Shown here: one piece after another, positions 26,199-37,093 of the stretch
Position numbering within the stretch: position 1 is the first letter of the stretch
Layout: the number at the start of each line of letters is the position of its first letter
Origin: Streptomyces malaysiense
Lineage (GTDB): Bacteria > Actinomycetota > Actinomycetes > Streptomycetales > Streptomycetaceae
Assembly (NCBI RefSeq): GCF_000980885.2
Contig: NZ_LBDA02000009.1
Coordinates: forward strand, 1 to 61,874
Length of the DNA stretch: 61,874 nucleotides
Reading direction: 5' to 3'
The notes under the pieces: model-generated
Seen by the model: the letters and a program-made list of their open reading frames with translations, nothing else
Databases searched by the model: none
What the model was told of the DNA's origin: nothing
Position numbers and translations under genes: made by a program

Positions 26199-26741
26199 AT
26201 GGAGATGCCGAGGAACGAACGGTCGCCGGAGAATCCCCAGATCCTCGTCGTGGGCCAGGACGGGATGGCACTCGGCGGAGGTGGCGGGGACGACGATTCC
26301 CGCGAGATTCCGGTCACCGAGCAGGTCGAGCAGCCCGCCAAGGTCATGCGGATCGGCAGCATGATCAAGCAGCTCCTGGAGGAGGTGCGCGCCGCTCCCC
26401 TCGACGAGGCCAGCCGGGTCCGGCTGAAGGACATCCACGCCAGCTCGGTGAAGGAGCTGGAGGACGGCCTGGCGCCGGAGCTGGTCGAGGAGCTGGAGCG
26501 GCTGTCGCTGCCGTTCACCGACGACGTCACCCCGAGCGACGCCGAGCTGCGCATCGCGCAGGCACAGCTGGTGGGCTGGCTGGAGGGACTCTTCCACGGG
26601 ATCCAGACCACGCTGTTCGCCCAGCAGATGGCCGCGCGGGCCCAGCTGGAGCAGATGCGCCGGGCGCTCCCGCCTGGCGTGTCGGGCCCCGAGGGCGACG
26701 ACCAGCACCTGGGCGGGCACTCGGGCGGCCCGTACCTGTAG
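26199..26741 (+). CDS. bpa: bacterial proteasome activator Bpa
   Basis: 180 residues of the DUF2587/Bpa family. The conserved helical core (PAKVMRIGSMIKQLLEEVRAAPLDEASR to ELVGWLEGLFHGIQTTLFAQQMAARAQLEQMR) assembles into a dodecameric ring. The C-terminus ends GGPYL, with the penultimate tyrosine that docks into the 20S proteasome and opens its gate without ATP. Mycobacterial Bpa ends in GQYL. I chose the ATG at 26199; a GTG at 26181 and an ATG at 26205 are alternatives. GAGAAT (26186-26191) upstream suggests a leaderless start. Confidence 0.92.
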   Translation: MEMPRNERSPENPQILVVGQDGMALGGGGGDDDSREIPVTEQVEQPAKVMRIGSMIKQLLEEVRAAPLDEASRVRLKDIHASSVKELEDGLAPELVEELERLSLPFTDDVTPSDAELRIAQAQLVGWLEGLFHGIQTTLFAQQMAARAQLEQMRRALPPGVSGPEGDDQHLGGHSGGPYL

Positions 26742-26803
26742 GCCCCCGGTGCGAGTCCCGCGAGGACTCACGCCCCCGGACATGAGGTTTCGCGCCCCAG
26801 CAC

Positions 26804-26845
26804 GCGAGAGGGGGCCCGGCGCAAGAGCGCCGGGCCCCCTCTCGC
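26804..26845. terminator. 19-bp perfect hairpin between bpa and a kinase gene
   Basis: GCGAGAGGGGGCCCGGCGC (26804-26822), loop AAGA, then its exact complement at 26827-26845. It lies between convergent genes and terminates both. Confidence 0.9.
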
Positions 26846-26855
26846 ACAGGGGTCA

Positions 26856-28487
26856 CTACTGCGGCGGATTGCCCGTCGACACGCTCAGCTCGATGGTGCC
26901 CGGGTCCTTGGCGTTCACGTCCGTGCCCTCGGACGGGAACTGGTCCAGGACGGTGCCGTCGCCCCAGGTGTTGTCGTCCACCTTCTTGACGTGCAGCGTC
27001 CAGCCCGCGGCCTGGAAGCAGGACTTCACGGAGTTGATGTCCTTGTAGCGGAAATCGGGCAGCCGGATCTTGTCGGGGTCGTCGTAGGACTCGTCCGGCT
27101 CCGTGCACTTGGTCTTGTCGATCACCCGGGTGGTGTCCGGGCCCCGGTAGCCCGCCTGGTGGGTGGGGGACGACGAGGAACTGGCCCGACCGTGCCCGCC
27201 CGTGCCGCCACCGCCGCCGCTGTTCATGGTCAGCGCGACGACGAGGCCGACGACCGCGACGAGCGACACCCCGACCGCGCCGATGATCACGGCCTTGCCG
27301 CTCTTGCCGCCGTTCGGTCCGGGCCCCTGCGGAGCCGTCTGCGGCGCCTGCGCGTACGGCGGCGGGGTGCCGGGCCCGTAGCCCACCGGAGGCGTCTGGT
27401 AGCCGGACTGCTGCGGATAGCCGTAGGACGGCGCGGGCGTGGCCGGTGCCGGGATCCCGGGGCCGTACGGACCCGGCTGGTACGGCGTCTGCACCGGTCC
27501 GGGCGGCGTCCGCAGGCTCTGGTCGACCGGCGGGAACACCGCGGAGCCGACGCCCGAGCCGCTCTGCTGCGGACCGGCGCCCGGCACGATGCTCGGCGCG
27601 GCCCCCTGGAGGGAGGCGGCGACCCGCAGGCACTCCTCGCGCATGGCGTCGGCGGTCGGGAAGCGCTCGTTCGGGTTCTTCCGCAGGGCGCGGGCGACCA
27701 GCGCGTCCACCGCCGGGGGCAGCGAGCGGTTGACGGAGGACGGGGCGACCGGCTCCTCCTGCACGTGCGCGTACGCGATCGCCAGCGGGGAGTCCGCGTC
27801 GAACGGCAGCCGCCCGGTCACCAGCTGGAAGAGCATGATGCCGACCGAGTACAGGTCGGAACGGGCGTCCACGCCGCGGCCGAGGGCCTGCTCGGGCGAG
27901 AGGTACTGCGGGGTGCCGACGACCATGCCGGTCTGCGTCATCGAGGTCACGCCGGACTGCATGGCGCGCGCGATGCCGAAGTCCATGACCTTGACCACAC
28001 CGCGCTTGGTCACCATCACGTTGCCGGGCTTGATGTCGCGGTGGACCAGCCCCATCTCGTGGCTGATGTCCAGGGCCGCGAGCACGTCCGCGGTGACCTT
28101 CAGGGCCTGGTCGGCGGGCATGGCGCCGCACCGCCGTATGTCCTCCTCCAGGACCGAGCCCAGCGGGCGGCCCTCGACGTACTCCATGACGATGTACGGG
28201 GTCGCCAGGCCGCCCAGGTCGTCCTCGCCCGTGTCGAAGACGGAGACGATGTTGGTGTGCGTGAGCTTGGCCACGGCCTGGGCCTCGCGGCGGAAGCGCT
28301 CGCGGAAGGCCTGCTCCCGGCCCAGCTCGGTGTGCAGCGTCTTGATCGCTACCTGGCGGTCCAGCACGGAGTCGTACGCGAGGTGCACCGAGGCCATCCC
28401 GCCCTCGCCGAGCAAGTCGCGCAGCTGGTACCGGCCGCCGGCCAGAGCCTGCCCCGCGTACCGGCCGTGTGTGCCGTCCTGGCTCAT
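26856..28487 (-). CDS. membrane Ser/Thr protein kinase with one PASTA-like domain
   Basis: 543 residues. The kinase domain (about 20-285) has GEGGMASVHLA, the ATP lysine in VAIKTLH, HRDIKPGNVMV, MDFGIARA and GTPQYLSPEQ. A Pro/Tyr/Gln/Gly-rich juxtamembrane segment follows (about 290-395), then a transmembrane helix (399-421), a Ser/Gly linker and a C-terminal extracellular PASTA-like domain with DINSVKSCFQAAGW and DQFPSEGTDV. Two cysteines in the outer part may form a disulfide. PASTA domains sense cell-wall fragments. The ATG at 28487 has a GGAGA site. It is divergent from a second kinase, across 344 bases. Confidence 0.92.
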   Translation of the reverse strand: MSQDGTHGRYAGQALAGGRYQLRDLLGEGGMASVHLAYDSVLDRQVAIKTLHTELGREQAFRERFRREAQAVAKLTHTNIVSVFDTGEDDLGGLATPYIVMEYVEGRPLGSVLEEDIRRCGAMPADQALKVTADVLAALDISHEMGLVHRDIKPGNVMVTKRGVVKVMDFGIARAMQSGVTSMTQTGMVVGTPQYLSPEQALGRGVDARSDLYSVGIMLFQLVTGRLPFDADSPLAIAYAHVQEEPVAPSSVNRSLPPAVDALVARALRKNPNERFPTADAMREECLRVAASLQGAAPSIVPGAGPQQSGSGVGSAVFPPVDQSLRTPPGPVQTPYQPGPYGPGIPAPATPAPSYGYPQQSGYQTPPVGYGPGTPPPYAQAPQTAPQGPGPNGGKSGKAVIIGAVGVSLVAVVGLVVALTMNSGGGGGTGGHGRASSSSSPTHQAGYRGPDTTRVIDKTKCTEPDESYDDPDKIRLPDFRYKDINSVKSCFQAAGWTLHVKKVDDNTWGDGTVLDQFPSEGTDVNAKDPGTIELSVSTGNPPQ

Positions 28488-28831
28488 CTCTCCGCGTCCC
28501 CCATCGGCCGTCCGGCACTTCGGCTCGTCGCACAGGCCTTGATCGAATGTGTCATTCCCGGCCAAGTCTGCCCCAGGGCACCGACACGTCAAGCTCGGTG
28601 CCCGTTCCGTGACCGTACGGGCAGGAAGCGTCGCGCAAGCGTTACAGGGGGCATGCGACCGGCACACAGAATTTGCACGACGACCTGTGCTGAGGGTTTC
28701 ATGGCCGGTCCGTCGCAGAGTCGGTCCCGGTTCCGGTTCCGAACCGGTGGCCCCCACGGAGGCTGTAGCGTGGCCGACGGAGACCGTGACAACACCGCGC
28801 GCACCGCGGGCAGAAACGACGGCGAGGACTG
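28488..28831. other. divergent promoter region between two Ser/Thr kinase genes
   Basis: This 344-base gap contains promoters for both kinases. On the plus strand TAGCGT (28766-28771) is a -10 candidate for the gene at 28832. On the minus strand TTCGATCAAGG near 28540 is a weak promoter candidate. The plus strand also has short AT-rich patches (AGAATTTGCAC near 28671). I see no third gene in it. Confidence 0.4.
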
Positions 28832-30472
<1,641 letters not shown>

Positions 30473-30503
30473 ACACCGGCGGGGCCGCCCGCCGGAGGGA
30501 CAT

Positions 30504-30556
30504 CGGCGGGCATGCCCGCCGGGAGCGCGTTTACGGGGCCCGGGAGACCGGGCCCC
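30504..30556 (+). terminator. double hairpin after the kinase gene
   Basis: CGGCGGGCATGCCCGCCG (30504-30521) is an 18-bp palindrome. GGGGCCCGG (30535-30543), loop GAGA, CCGGGCCCC (30548-30556) is a second perfect stem. Together they separate the kinase gene from the convergent gene ending at 30621. Confidence 0.75.
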
Positions 30557-30620
30557 GGTTCGTTCGTTCACCGGCGGCACGGGACCGCTCCCGGGCCGAC
30601 GAGAAGGGCCTGACCCCCGC

Positions 30621-31640
30621 TCACCCGGTGAACGCGTCGATCACCGCGTCGTACTCCCGGGTCCACCACACCACGAGCGCCGAGGCGGCCGGGAACTGGC
30701 AGTCGGCGCGGGTGTCGCCGCGTTCGTAGTGCCAGCGCAGCATCCAGAAGTCGTTCAGGCGTTCCCACCACACCCGGCGTACGGCCGCCCCCAGCTCAGC
30801 GGGCGTGGCATCGGCCGCGCGCCGGTACGCGCGGGCGTACGCCCGCACTTTCGGCAGGTCCAGGGCGCCCGCGGGGCGCACGAAGAAGATCGCGGCGGCA
30901 CGTACGGCCTCCTCGGCGCGGGGCTGCACGCCGAGCCGGTCCCAGTCGACGATGGCCGCCGGGGCCCCGTCCCGGTAGAGCAGGTTGAACGGGTGGAAGT
31001 CGCCGTGCACCCAGCCCACCGGGCCGCCGGGCGGCGGGCGCCGGTCCGCGTGCCGCTCCAGCAGCTCCCGCCGCTCCCGCAGGCGGTGCCGGGCCAGCGC
31101 GTCGAAGGCGTCGGCCGGGCGGTGCCGGCGCACCCGGGCGAGCAGCTGGTCGATGAGCGTGAACGTGTCGGCCGGGTCGGCGCTCTCCACGGGGTGCGGG
31201 CTGGTGGCCGGGCGGGTGCGTCCCTTGGGCGGCATCACGCGCTCCAGGCAGGCGTGCACGGCGCCCAGCAGCGCTCCCAGGCGCGCGCTCTCCGAGCGGG
31301 TGAGCTGGCCGCCGTGGCGGTGCCCGCCGTCGATCCAGGGGTGCAGGGCGTAGGCGTGGCCGCCGACGACGGCGACGGTACGTCCCTCACGGTGCGCGAG
31401 CGGCACGGCGAGCGGCACGCCGAGGGCGGCCAGGCGCTGCGTGGCCCGGTGCCGGCGTTCGATGGCGGCCGGGTCGGCGGTGTCGGGGTCGAAGTGGTGC
31501 TTGAGGAAGTACCGGCCACGGGTGGTGCACAGCCGGTAGCCGCGGTTGAGCAGCCCCTGGTCGACCGGTTCGCAGGCCAGGGGCGTCCCGGCGGCGTCGT
31601 ACAGGCGGAGCAGGGCGCCCAGAGGGGGCGCGTGAGGCAT
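30621..31640 (-). CDS. aminoglycoside phosphotransferase-fold protein (APH family)
   Basis: 339 residues. The kinase-like fold is shown by GRYFLKHHF (ATP-site lysine), GWVHGDFHPFNLLY (catalytic loop, H-G-D-x-H-x-x-N) and AIVDWDRLG (the D-x-D metal site). APH-family proteins phosphorylate small hydroxyl compounds such as choline, homoserine, fructosamine or antibiotics; the substrate is not predictable. No resistance context is visible. I chose the ATG at 31640; a GTG at 31667 is in frame. It has a long divergent intergenic region upstream. Confidence 0.82.
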   Translation of the reverse strand: MPHAPPLGALLRLYDAAGTPLACEPVDQGLLNRGYRLCTTRGRYFLKHHFDPDTADPAAIERRHRATQRLAALGVPLAVPLAHREGRTVAVVGGHAYALHPWIDGGHRHGGQLTRSESARLGALLGAVHACLERVMPPKGRTRPATSPHPVESADPADTFTLIDQLLARVRRHRPADAFDALARHRLRERRELLERHADRRPPPGGPVGWVHGDFHPFNLLYRDGAPAAIVDWDRLGVQPRAEEAVRAAAIFFVRPAGALDLPKVRAYARAYRRAADATPAELGAAVRRVWWERLNDFWMLRWHYERGDTRADCQFPAASALVVWWTREYDAVIDAFTG

Positions 31641-31689
31641 GGGGGGTGGTACACAAGGGCGCGGCACGCCGCAGATGCTAAGGCACGAA

Positions 31690-31713
31690 AAAGGCCCTTT
31701 GAGCTGGGCCTTT
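31690..31713. terminator. perfect 8-bp hairpin
   Basis: AAAGGCCC (31690-31697), loop TTTGAGCT, GGGCCTTT (31706-31713). It is upstream of both flanking genes, so it could be an attenuator or could shield the bkd promoter from read-through rather than being a conventional gene-end terminator. Confidence 0.45.
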
Positions 31714-31950
31714 CACAGTCAGTCGTCGGTGGTCGCAATTGGTCACAGGGTGGACCCGGTCGAACGGTGAATGCCCGCCGTGTTCGCGCAGGTCTTGAAG
31801 CCTTTTCAAGGTTTCGGAGTTTTCCTCCCGCAAAGCGCGGGGCCGGTCTTCGCCGGAGAACTCTTCCCGTCACCTGGGTGACCGGGATAACGTTCGCTTG
31901 CTCCGGCCTTGCCGCAAGGCTGTGACCAGCACGCTTCCGCATCTCCTCGA

Positions 31951-31972
31951 TTTACTTGGAAATCCAAGCAAA
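31951..31972. promoter_or_regulatory. 22-bp near-perfect palindrome, candidate operator
   Basis: Arms TTTACTTGGA (31951-31960) and TCCAAGCAAA (31963-31972) around a central AA pair with one mismatch in ten. It lies about 190 bases upstream of the E1 alpha start. Confidence 0.55.
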
Positions 31973-31991
31973 ATCGCAGGTCAAGCGGGGT

Positions 31992-32007
31992 TTCACAGAA
32001 ATGTGAA
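31992..32007. promoter_or_regulatory. inverted repeat TTCACA-GAAA-TGTGAA
   Basis: Perfect 6-bp arms around GAAA. With the flanking G the sequence resembles a parS palindrome split by inserted bases (GTTTCAC-N6-GTGAAGC). It is more plausibly a regulator site for the downstream bkd operon. Confidence 0.4.
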
Positions 32008-32162
32008 GCACTGGGTAACGTAATGGTCGCAGGGCGCTCGCCGGGGCACCTGTCACGCCTGTTCCCGGCCGAGTGGCACCCACCCCGTGCCCGGTGGTCG
32101 AAACAGGTGAGCCGCACTGGCCTACCGGCAACCCCGGGGGCCGGAACGACGGAGGAGCACAC

Positions 32163-33407
32163 GTGACCGTGGACAGCAGTGCCGCGCGTAAGCGCAGCGC
32201 CGCAGGCAAAGCCGGCACCACCGGCAGCAAGACCGGCTCGGCCGGTACCAAGTCCGGAGCCGCCGGCGCCAAGCGCACCACCAGCACGACCCGGGCCCCG
32301 CGAGCCGGCGCGAAGAAGAGCACCGAGCCCCAGCTCGTGCAGCTTCTGACGCCGGAGGGCAAGCGGGTCAAGAACGCCGAGTACGACTCCTACGTCGCCG
32401 GCATCACCCCCGAAGACCTGCGCGGCCTCTACCGCGACATGGTGCTCACCCGTCGCTTCGACGCCGAGGCCACCGCCCTCCAGCGCCAGGGCGAGCTGGG
32501 CCTGTGGGCCTCCCTGCTGGGCCAGGAGGCCGCCCAGATCGGCTCCGGCCGGGCCACCCGCGAGGACGACTACGTCTTCCCGACCTACCGCGAGCACGGC
32601 GTCGCCTGGTGCCGCGATGTGGACCCGACCAACCTGCTCGGCATGTTCCGCGGTGTGAACAACGGCGGCTGGGACCCCAACAGCAACAACTTCCACCTGT
32701 ACACGATCGTCATCGGCTCCCAGACGCTGCACGCCACCGGCTACGCGATGGGCGTGGCCAAGGACGGCGCGGACTCGGCGGTCATCGCCTACTTCGGCGA
32801 CGGCGCCTCCAGCCAGGGCGACGTGGCCGAGTCGTTCACCTTCTCCGCGGTCTACAACGCGCCCGTGGTGTTCTTCTGCCAGAACAACCAGTGGGCGATC
32901 TCCGAGCCGACCGAGAAGCAGACCCGGGTGCCGCTCTACCAGCGCGCCCAGGGCTACGGCTTCCCGGGCGTGCGTGTGGACGGCAACGACGTGCTGGCCT
33001 GTCTCGCGGTCACCAGGTGGGCCCTGGAGCGCGCCCGCAACGGCGAGGGCCCGACCCTGGTCGAGGCGTTCACCTACCGCATGGGCGCCCACACCACCTC
33101 CGACGACCCCAGCCGCTACCGGGGCGACGAGGAGCGGCAGGCATGGGAGGCCAAGGACCCGATCCTGCGCCTGCGCCGCTATCTGGAGGCGTCGAACCAC
33201 GCGGACGAGGGATTCTTCGAGGAACTCGAAGCCGAGTCCGAGGCGTTGGGCAAGCGAGTGCGCGAAGCGGTCCGCGCCATGCCCGACCCGGACCACTTCG
33301 CCATCTTCGAGAACGTGTACGCGGACGGGCACGCGCTCGTCGACGAGGAACGGGCCCAGTTCGCCGCCTACCAGGCGTCGTTCGCGGACGCAGAAGGGGG
33401 TCACTGA
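32163..33407 (+). CDS. bkdA: branched-chain 2-oxoacid dehydrogenase E1 alpha (copy 2)
   Basis: 414 residues. The catalytic part starts around residue 58; YFGDGASSQGDVAESF is the thiamine diphosphate motif and VVFFCQNNQWAISEP the metal-site helper. MGAHTTSDDPSRYRG is the loop near the E1 phosphorylation site of mitochondrial homologues. Unlike copy 1, it has an N-terminal extension of about 55 residues rich in Ala, Lys, Thr, Gly and Ser, resembling histone-tail-like sequence. A GGAGGA site precedes the GTG. It heads a three-gene operon (33409, 34397). Copy 1 at 17182 is only distantly similar, suggesting different substrate ranges or conditions. Confidence 0.9.
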   Translation: MTVDSSAARKRSAAGKAGTTGSKTGSAGTKSGAAGAKRTTSTTRAPRAGAKKSTEPQLVQLLTPEGKRVKNAEYDSYVAGITPEDLRGLYRDMVLTRRFDAEATALQRQGELGLWASLLGQEAAQIGSGRATREDDYVFPTYREHGVAWCRDVDPTNLLGMFRGVNNGGWDPNSNNFHLYTIVIGSQTLHATGYAMGVAKDGADSAVIAYFGDGASSQGDVAESFTFSAVYNAPVVFFCQNNQWAISEPTEKQTRVPLYQRAQGYGFPGVRVDGNDVLACLAVTRWALERARNGEGPTLVEAFTYRMGAHTTSDDPSRYRGDEERQAWEAKDPILRLRRYLEASNHADEGFFEELEAESEALGKRVREAVRAMPDPDHFAIFENVYADGHALVDEERAQFAAYQASFADAEGGH

Positions 33408-33408
33408 G

Positions 33409-34386
<978 letters not shown>

Positions 34387-34396
34387 GGAGAGGGTC

Positions 34397-35791
34397 GTGA
34401 CGACGATGACGGACGCGTCCGTACGCGAGTTCAAGATGCCCGACGTGGGCGAGGGCCTGACCGAGGCCGAGATCCTCAAGTGGTACGTCCAGCCGGGCGA
34501 CACGGTCACCGACGGCCAGGTGGTGTGCGAGGTCGAGACCGCCAAGGCTGCCGTCGAACTGCCCATCCCCTACGACGGCGTGGTCAGCGAGCTGCGTTTC
34601 CCCGAGGGGACCACGGTCGACGTGGGTACGGCGATCATCACGGTGCAGGTGGCGGGCGGGGCCCCGGCTCCGGTGCCCGCACAGCCTGAGGCGGCGGCGC
34701 CCGCGGCCCCGGCCCCGGCTGCTCCGGCCCCGGCCGAGGAGGCCAAGCCCGCGGCTCGCCAGCCGGTGCTGGTGGGCTACGGCGTGTCGACCTCCGCGAC
34801 CAGGCGCCGCCCGCGCAAGGGCCCCGAGGCCACCGTCCCGGCGCCGGCCGCCCAGCCCGAGCTGAACGGCCACGCCCCGGCGGCGGACAGCCCCCGCCCG
34901 CTGGCCAAGCCCCCGGTGCGCAAGCTGGCCAAGGACCTGGGCGTCGACCTGAGCGCGGTCGTCCCGTCCGGCCCGGACGGGATCATCACGCGCGAGGACG
35001 TGCACGCGGCGGCCGCGCCGGCGGCCGCGCCCGCGCCGGTGCCGGCGGCCGCCCCGGCCGCACCCGCCACCGCGGCCTCGTACGACGGTGCCCGGGAGAC
35101 CCGCGTCCCCGTCAAGGGCGTGCGCAAGGCGACCGCTGCGGCGATGGTCGGCTCGGCGTTCACGGCCCCGCATGTCACGGAGTTCGTGACGGTGGACGTG
35201 ACCCGCACGATGAAGCTGGTCGAGGAGCTGAAGCAGGACAAGGAGATGCAGGGCAGGCGGGTCAACCCGCTGCTGCTGGTCGCCAAGGCCCTGCTGGTCG
35301 CCATCAAGCGCAACCCGGACGTCAACGCGGCCTGGGACGAGGCCAACCAGGAGATCGTGGTCAAGCACTACGTCAACCTGGGCATCGCGGCGGCCACTCC
35401 GCGCGGCCTGATCGTCCCGAACATCAAGGACGCGCACGCCAAGACGCTGCCCCAGCTGGCCGACTCCCTCGGCGAGCTGGTGTCCACGGCGCGCGAGGGC
35501 AAGACCTCCCCCTCCGCCATGCAGGGTGGCACGGTGACGATCACCAATGTCGGCGTCTTCGGCGTCGACACCGGCACGCCGATCCTCAACCCGGGCGAGT
35601 CGGCGATCCTCGCCGTCGGCGCGATCAAGCTCCAGCCGTGGGTCCACAAGGGCAAGGTCAAGCCGCGCCAGGTGACCACCCTCGCCCTGAGCTTCGACCA
35701 CCGCCTGGTCGACGGCGAGCTCGGCTCCAAGGTCCTGGCCGACCTGGCCGCGATCCTGGAGCAGCCGAAGCGGCTGATCACCTGGGCGTGA
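34397..35791 (+). CDS. bkdC: dihydrolipoamide acyltransferase E2 (copy 2)
   Basis: 464 residues. The lipoyl domain has its modified lysine expected at about residue 50 (VETAKAAVELP). A Pro/Ala-rich hinge (about 90-120) is followed by a peripheral subunit-binding domain (PPVRKLAKDLGVDLSAVV to GIITREDVHAA), a second Ala/Pro hinge, and the catalytic domain with SFDHRLVDGELG near the end. The GTG at 34397 has GGAGAGGG in good register; an ATG at 34406 is an alternative. The Ala/Pro hinges are more extended than in copy 1. A perfect 28-bp palindrome terminator follows. Confidence 0.92.
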   Translation: MTTMTDASVREFKMPDVGEGLTEAEILKWYVQPGDTVTDGQVVCEVETAKAAVELPIPYDGVVSELRFPEGTTVDVGTAIITVQVAGGAPAPVPAQPEAAAPAAPAPAAPAPAEEAKPAARQPVLVGYGVSTSATRRRPRKGPEATVPAPAAQPELNGHAPAADSPRPLAKPPVRKLAKDLGVDLSAVVPSGPDGIITREDVHAAAAPAAAPAPVPAAAPAAPATAASYDGARETRVPVKGVRKATAAAMVGSAFTAPHVTEFVTVDVTRTMKLVEELKQDKEMQGRRVNPLLLVAKALLVAIKRNPDVNAAWDEANQEIVVKHYVNLGIAAATPRGLIVPNIKDAHAKTLPQLADSLGELVSTAREGKTSPSAMQGGTVTITNVGVFGVDTGTPILNPGESAILAVGAIKLQPWVHKGKVKPRQVTTLALSFDHRLVDGELGSKVLADLAAILEQPKRLITWA

Positions 35792-35813
35792 CCGACCCTT
35801 CCGCACAACCCGA

Positions 35814-35841
35814 AGGCCCTGTGGATCGATCCACAGGGCCT
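35814..35841. terminator. 28-bp perfect palindrome terminator
   Basis: AGGCCCTGTGGATC (35814-35827) is followed directly by its reverse complement (35828-35841). It sits between the bkd operon and a convergent secreted-protein gene and can terminate both. Confidence 0.85.
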
Positions 35842-35869
35842 CGGTCGTCTCACCGTCTCCGGCGAAGGG

Positions 35870-36718
35870 TCAGCGCACGTCGACGTAGTCGTAGGCGTCC
35901 GCGACGGAGGCGATGCCGTTACCGGCGTAGTGGAAGCGCCAGGTGCCGGGCACCGAAGCGGTGACGGTGGTCTTCAGGTAGCCGGTGGACGAGCTCTTGA
36001 TCGTCTTCACGGTGCTGTAGGTGCTGCCGTTCGAGGGCTTGAACTGAAGCTCGACGGACTGGTTGCTGTAGCCGTAGTACTTCAGGTAAGACCAGCTGGC
36101 GAGCTTCAGGGTGCCGGTGACCGAGATGGTCTGGCCCTTGGCGACGGGCTCCGGAGCGGCGTTGAAGCCGCTGAAGCTGGCCGCCCGCTTGACCCAGCGG
36201 TTCTTGTAGATGTCCTTCTCGACGTGGTCGCCGTTGTTGGCCTCAGCGTAGACGGCGACGTTCCACTTGCCGTTCAGGGCACTGCTGTAGAGGTCGGTGT
36301 CGGCCGTGGCCGTGATGGTGATCTTGCAGGTGGCTGACGTGGCGCTCCACTTGTCGCAAGTGGCGGCGTTGTCCGTGTAGAGCAGGCCGTCGATGTCGCC
36401 GCTGGCGAGGTCGTTGCCGTGCCACAGGACGGCGTCGGCGGTGGCGATCCCGGACGGATCGGTGGCCGTGACGTAGATGTTGAAGGTCTTCTTGGTGATG
36501 CCGACGACGACATCCCTGTTGGCGTTGTCGGTGACCTTGGTGATCTGGATGTCACCCTGGGTCTCGTCGGCCGGTGCGTTGCGGCCGACGGACGGCTTCG
36601 AGGTGAAAGCCTGCGGGATGTTCGGGCTGTCCGCCGCCTGTGCGGCAGGAGCGAGCAGCGCGGTGAGCGCCACGGCGCCGGACACCGTCGCGGCGGCCAG
36701 GCTGGCACGAATACGCAT
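35870..36718 (-). CDS. secreted protein with two beta-rich domains, function unknown
   Basis: 282 residues. A Sec signal peptide (MRIRASLAAATVSGAVALTALLAPAAQA, cleavage before ADSPN) precedes a mature part rich in Thr, Ser, Asn and Lys. The first half (IQITKVTDNANRDVVVGITKKTFNIYVTATDPSG) looks like an Ig-like or cadherin-like sandwich with two cysteines (ATCDKWSATSATC) that could pair. The second half (PVAKGQTISVTGTLKLASW onward, ending TWRFHYAGNGIASVADAYDYVDVR) resembles repeats found in Streptomyces surface proteins. The composition is lower in Ala/Arg than its neighbours, as expected for export. A GGGGAA site precedes the ATG. Confidence 0.8.
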   Translation of the reverse strand: MRIRASLAAATVSGAVALTALLAPAAQAADSPNIPQAFTSKPSVGRNAPADETQGDIQITKVTDNANRDVVVGITKKTFNIYVTATDPSGIATADAVLWHGNDLASGDIDGLLYTDNAATCDKWSATSATCKITITATADTDLYSSALNGKWNVAVYAEANNGDHVEKDIYKNRWVKRAASFSGFNAAPEPVAKGQTISVTGTLKLASWSYLKYYGYSNQSVELQFKPSNGSTYSTVKTIKSSSTGYLKTTVTASVPGTWRFHYAGNGIASVADAYDYVDVR

Positions 36719-37093
36719 CTGTGTTCCCCACGTGGAGAGAGCCTCGCGCACGATGCATGGGGGGTATGCGGGCTCTGAACGATGTAGTGAGCCTGTTGGC
36801 TCGCAAGAAAGACACGTGACACCAACGAACGGTTGTACGGTTCGCCGACTTTTTTTGAACCGGATATGACCATCGCCCGACACCGGTCCGGGATATGGCG
36901 GGGAGTCCGTCGGTGGACCGGATGGGAAAGGGTGTACTTGCCGCGATTCGGTCGGAGGCTGCCGTAGAGAGACGGAGCCGACCCCTGGCTCATTTCCTGG
37001 CCGATTCCCTGACGGGGCATCAGGGGCGAGTCGGGGTCTCGCCAGGGGTGTCACGGATGGTGAGGGCGCGGCGGAGGGCGGCACGCTGGGGGC
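36719..37093. other. divergent intergenic region between two secreted-protein genes
   Basis: 375 bases. It includes an AT-rich patch with a seven-T run (36851-36857), an imperfect inverted repeat GAACGGTTGTACGGTTC (36825-36841) and several short GA-rich stretches. Promoters for both flanking genes must lie here, but I cannot assign -10 boxes with confidence. No coding sequence is supported. Confidence 0.4.

Larger units (their letters stand above)
31641..32162. other. regulatory region upstream of the second bkd operon
   Basis: The 522-base gap is AT-richer than its surroundings. It holds a perfect hairpin (31690-31713), an inverted repeat CTTGAA-N5-TTCAAG (31794-31810), a 22-bp near-palindrome (31951-31972) and an inverted repeat TTCACA-N4-TGTGAA (31992-32007), then a ribosome site GGAGGA before the GTG at 32163. 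No ORF with normal codon use and no tRNA-like fold was seen. Confidence 0.6.

Noticed and set aside
30621..31640. Aminoglycoside resistance gene
   Set aside because: Only the general APH fold is visible; nothing in the motifs or neighbours points to an antibiotic substrate.
31951..32007. Possible CRP-type site
   Set aside because: The half-sites are in the opposite order (TTCACA...TGTGAA) from TGTGA-N6-TCACA and the spacing is wrong.
31641..32162. tRNA or small RNA gene in the long gap
   Set aside because: No T-loop GTTCRA motif in a cloverleaf context was found; the hairpins alone do not define an RNA gene.
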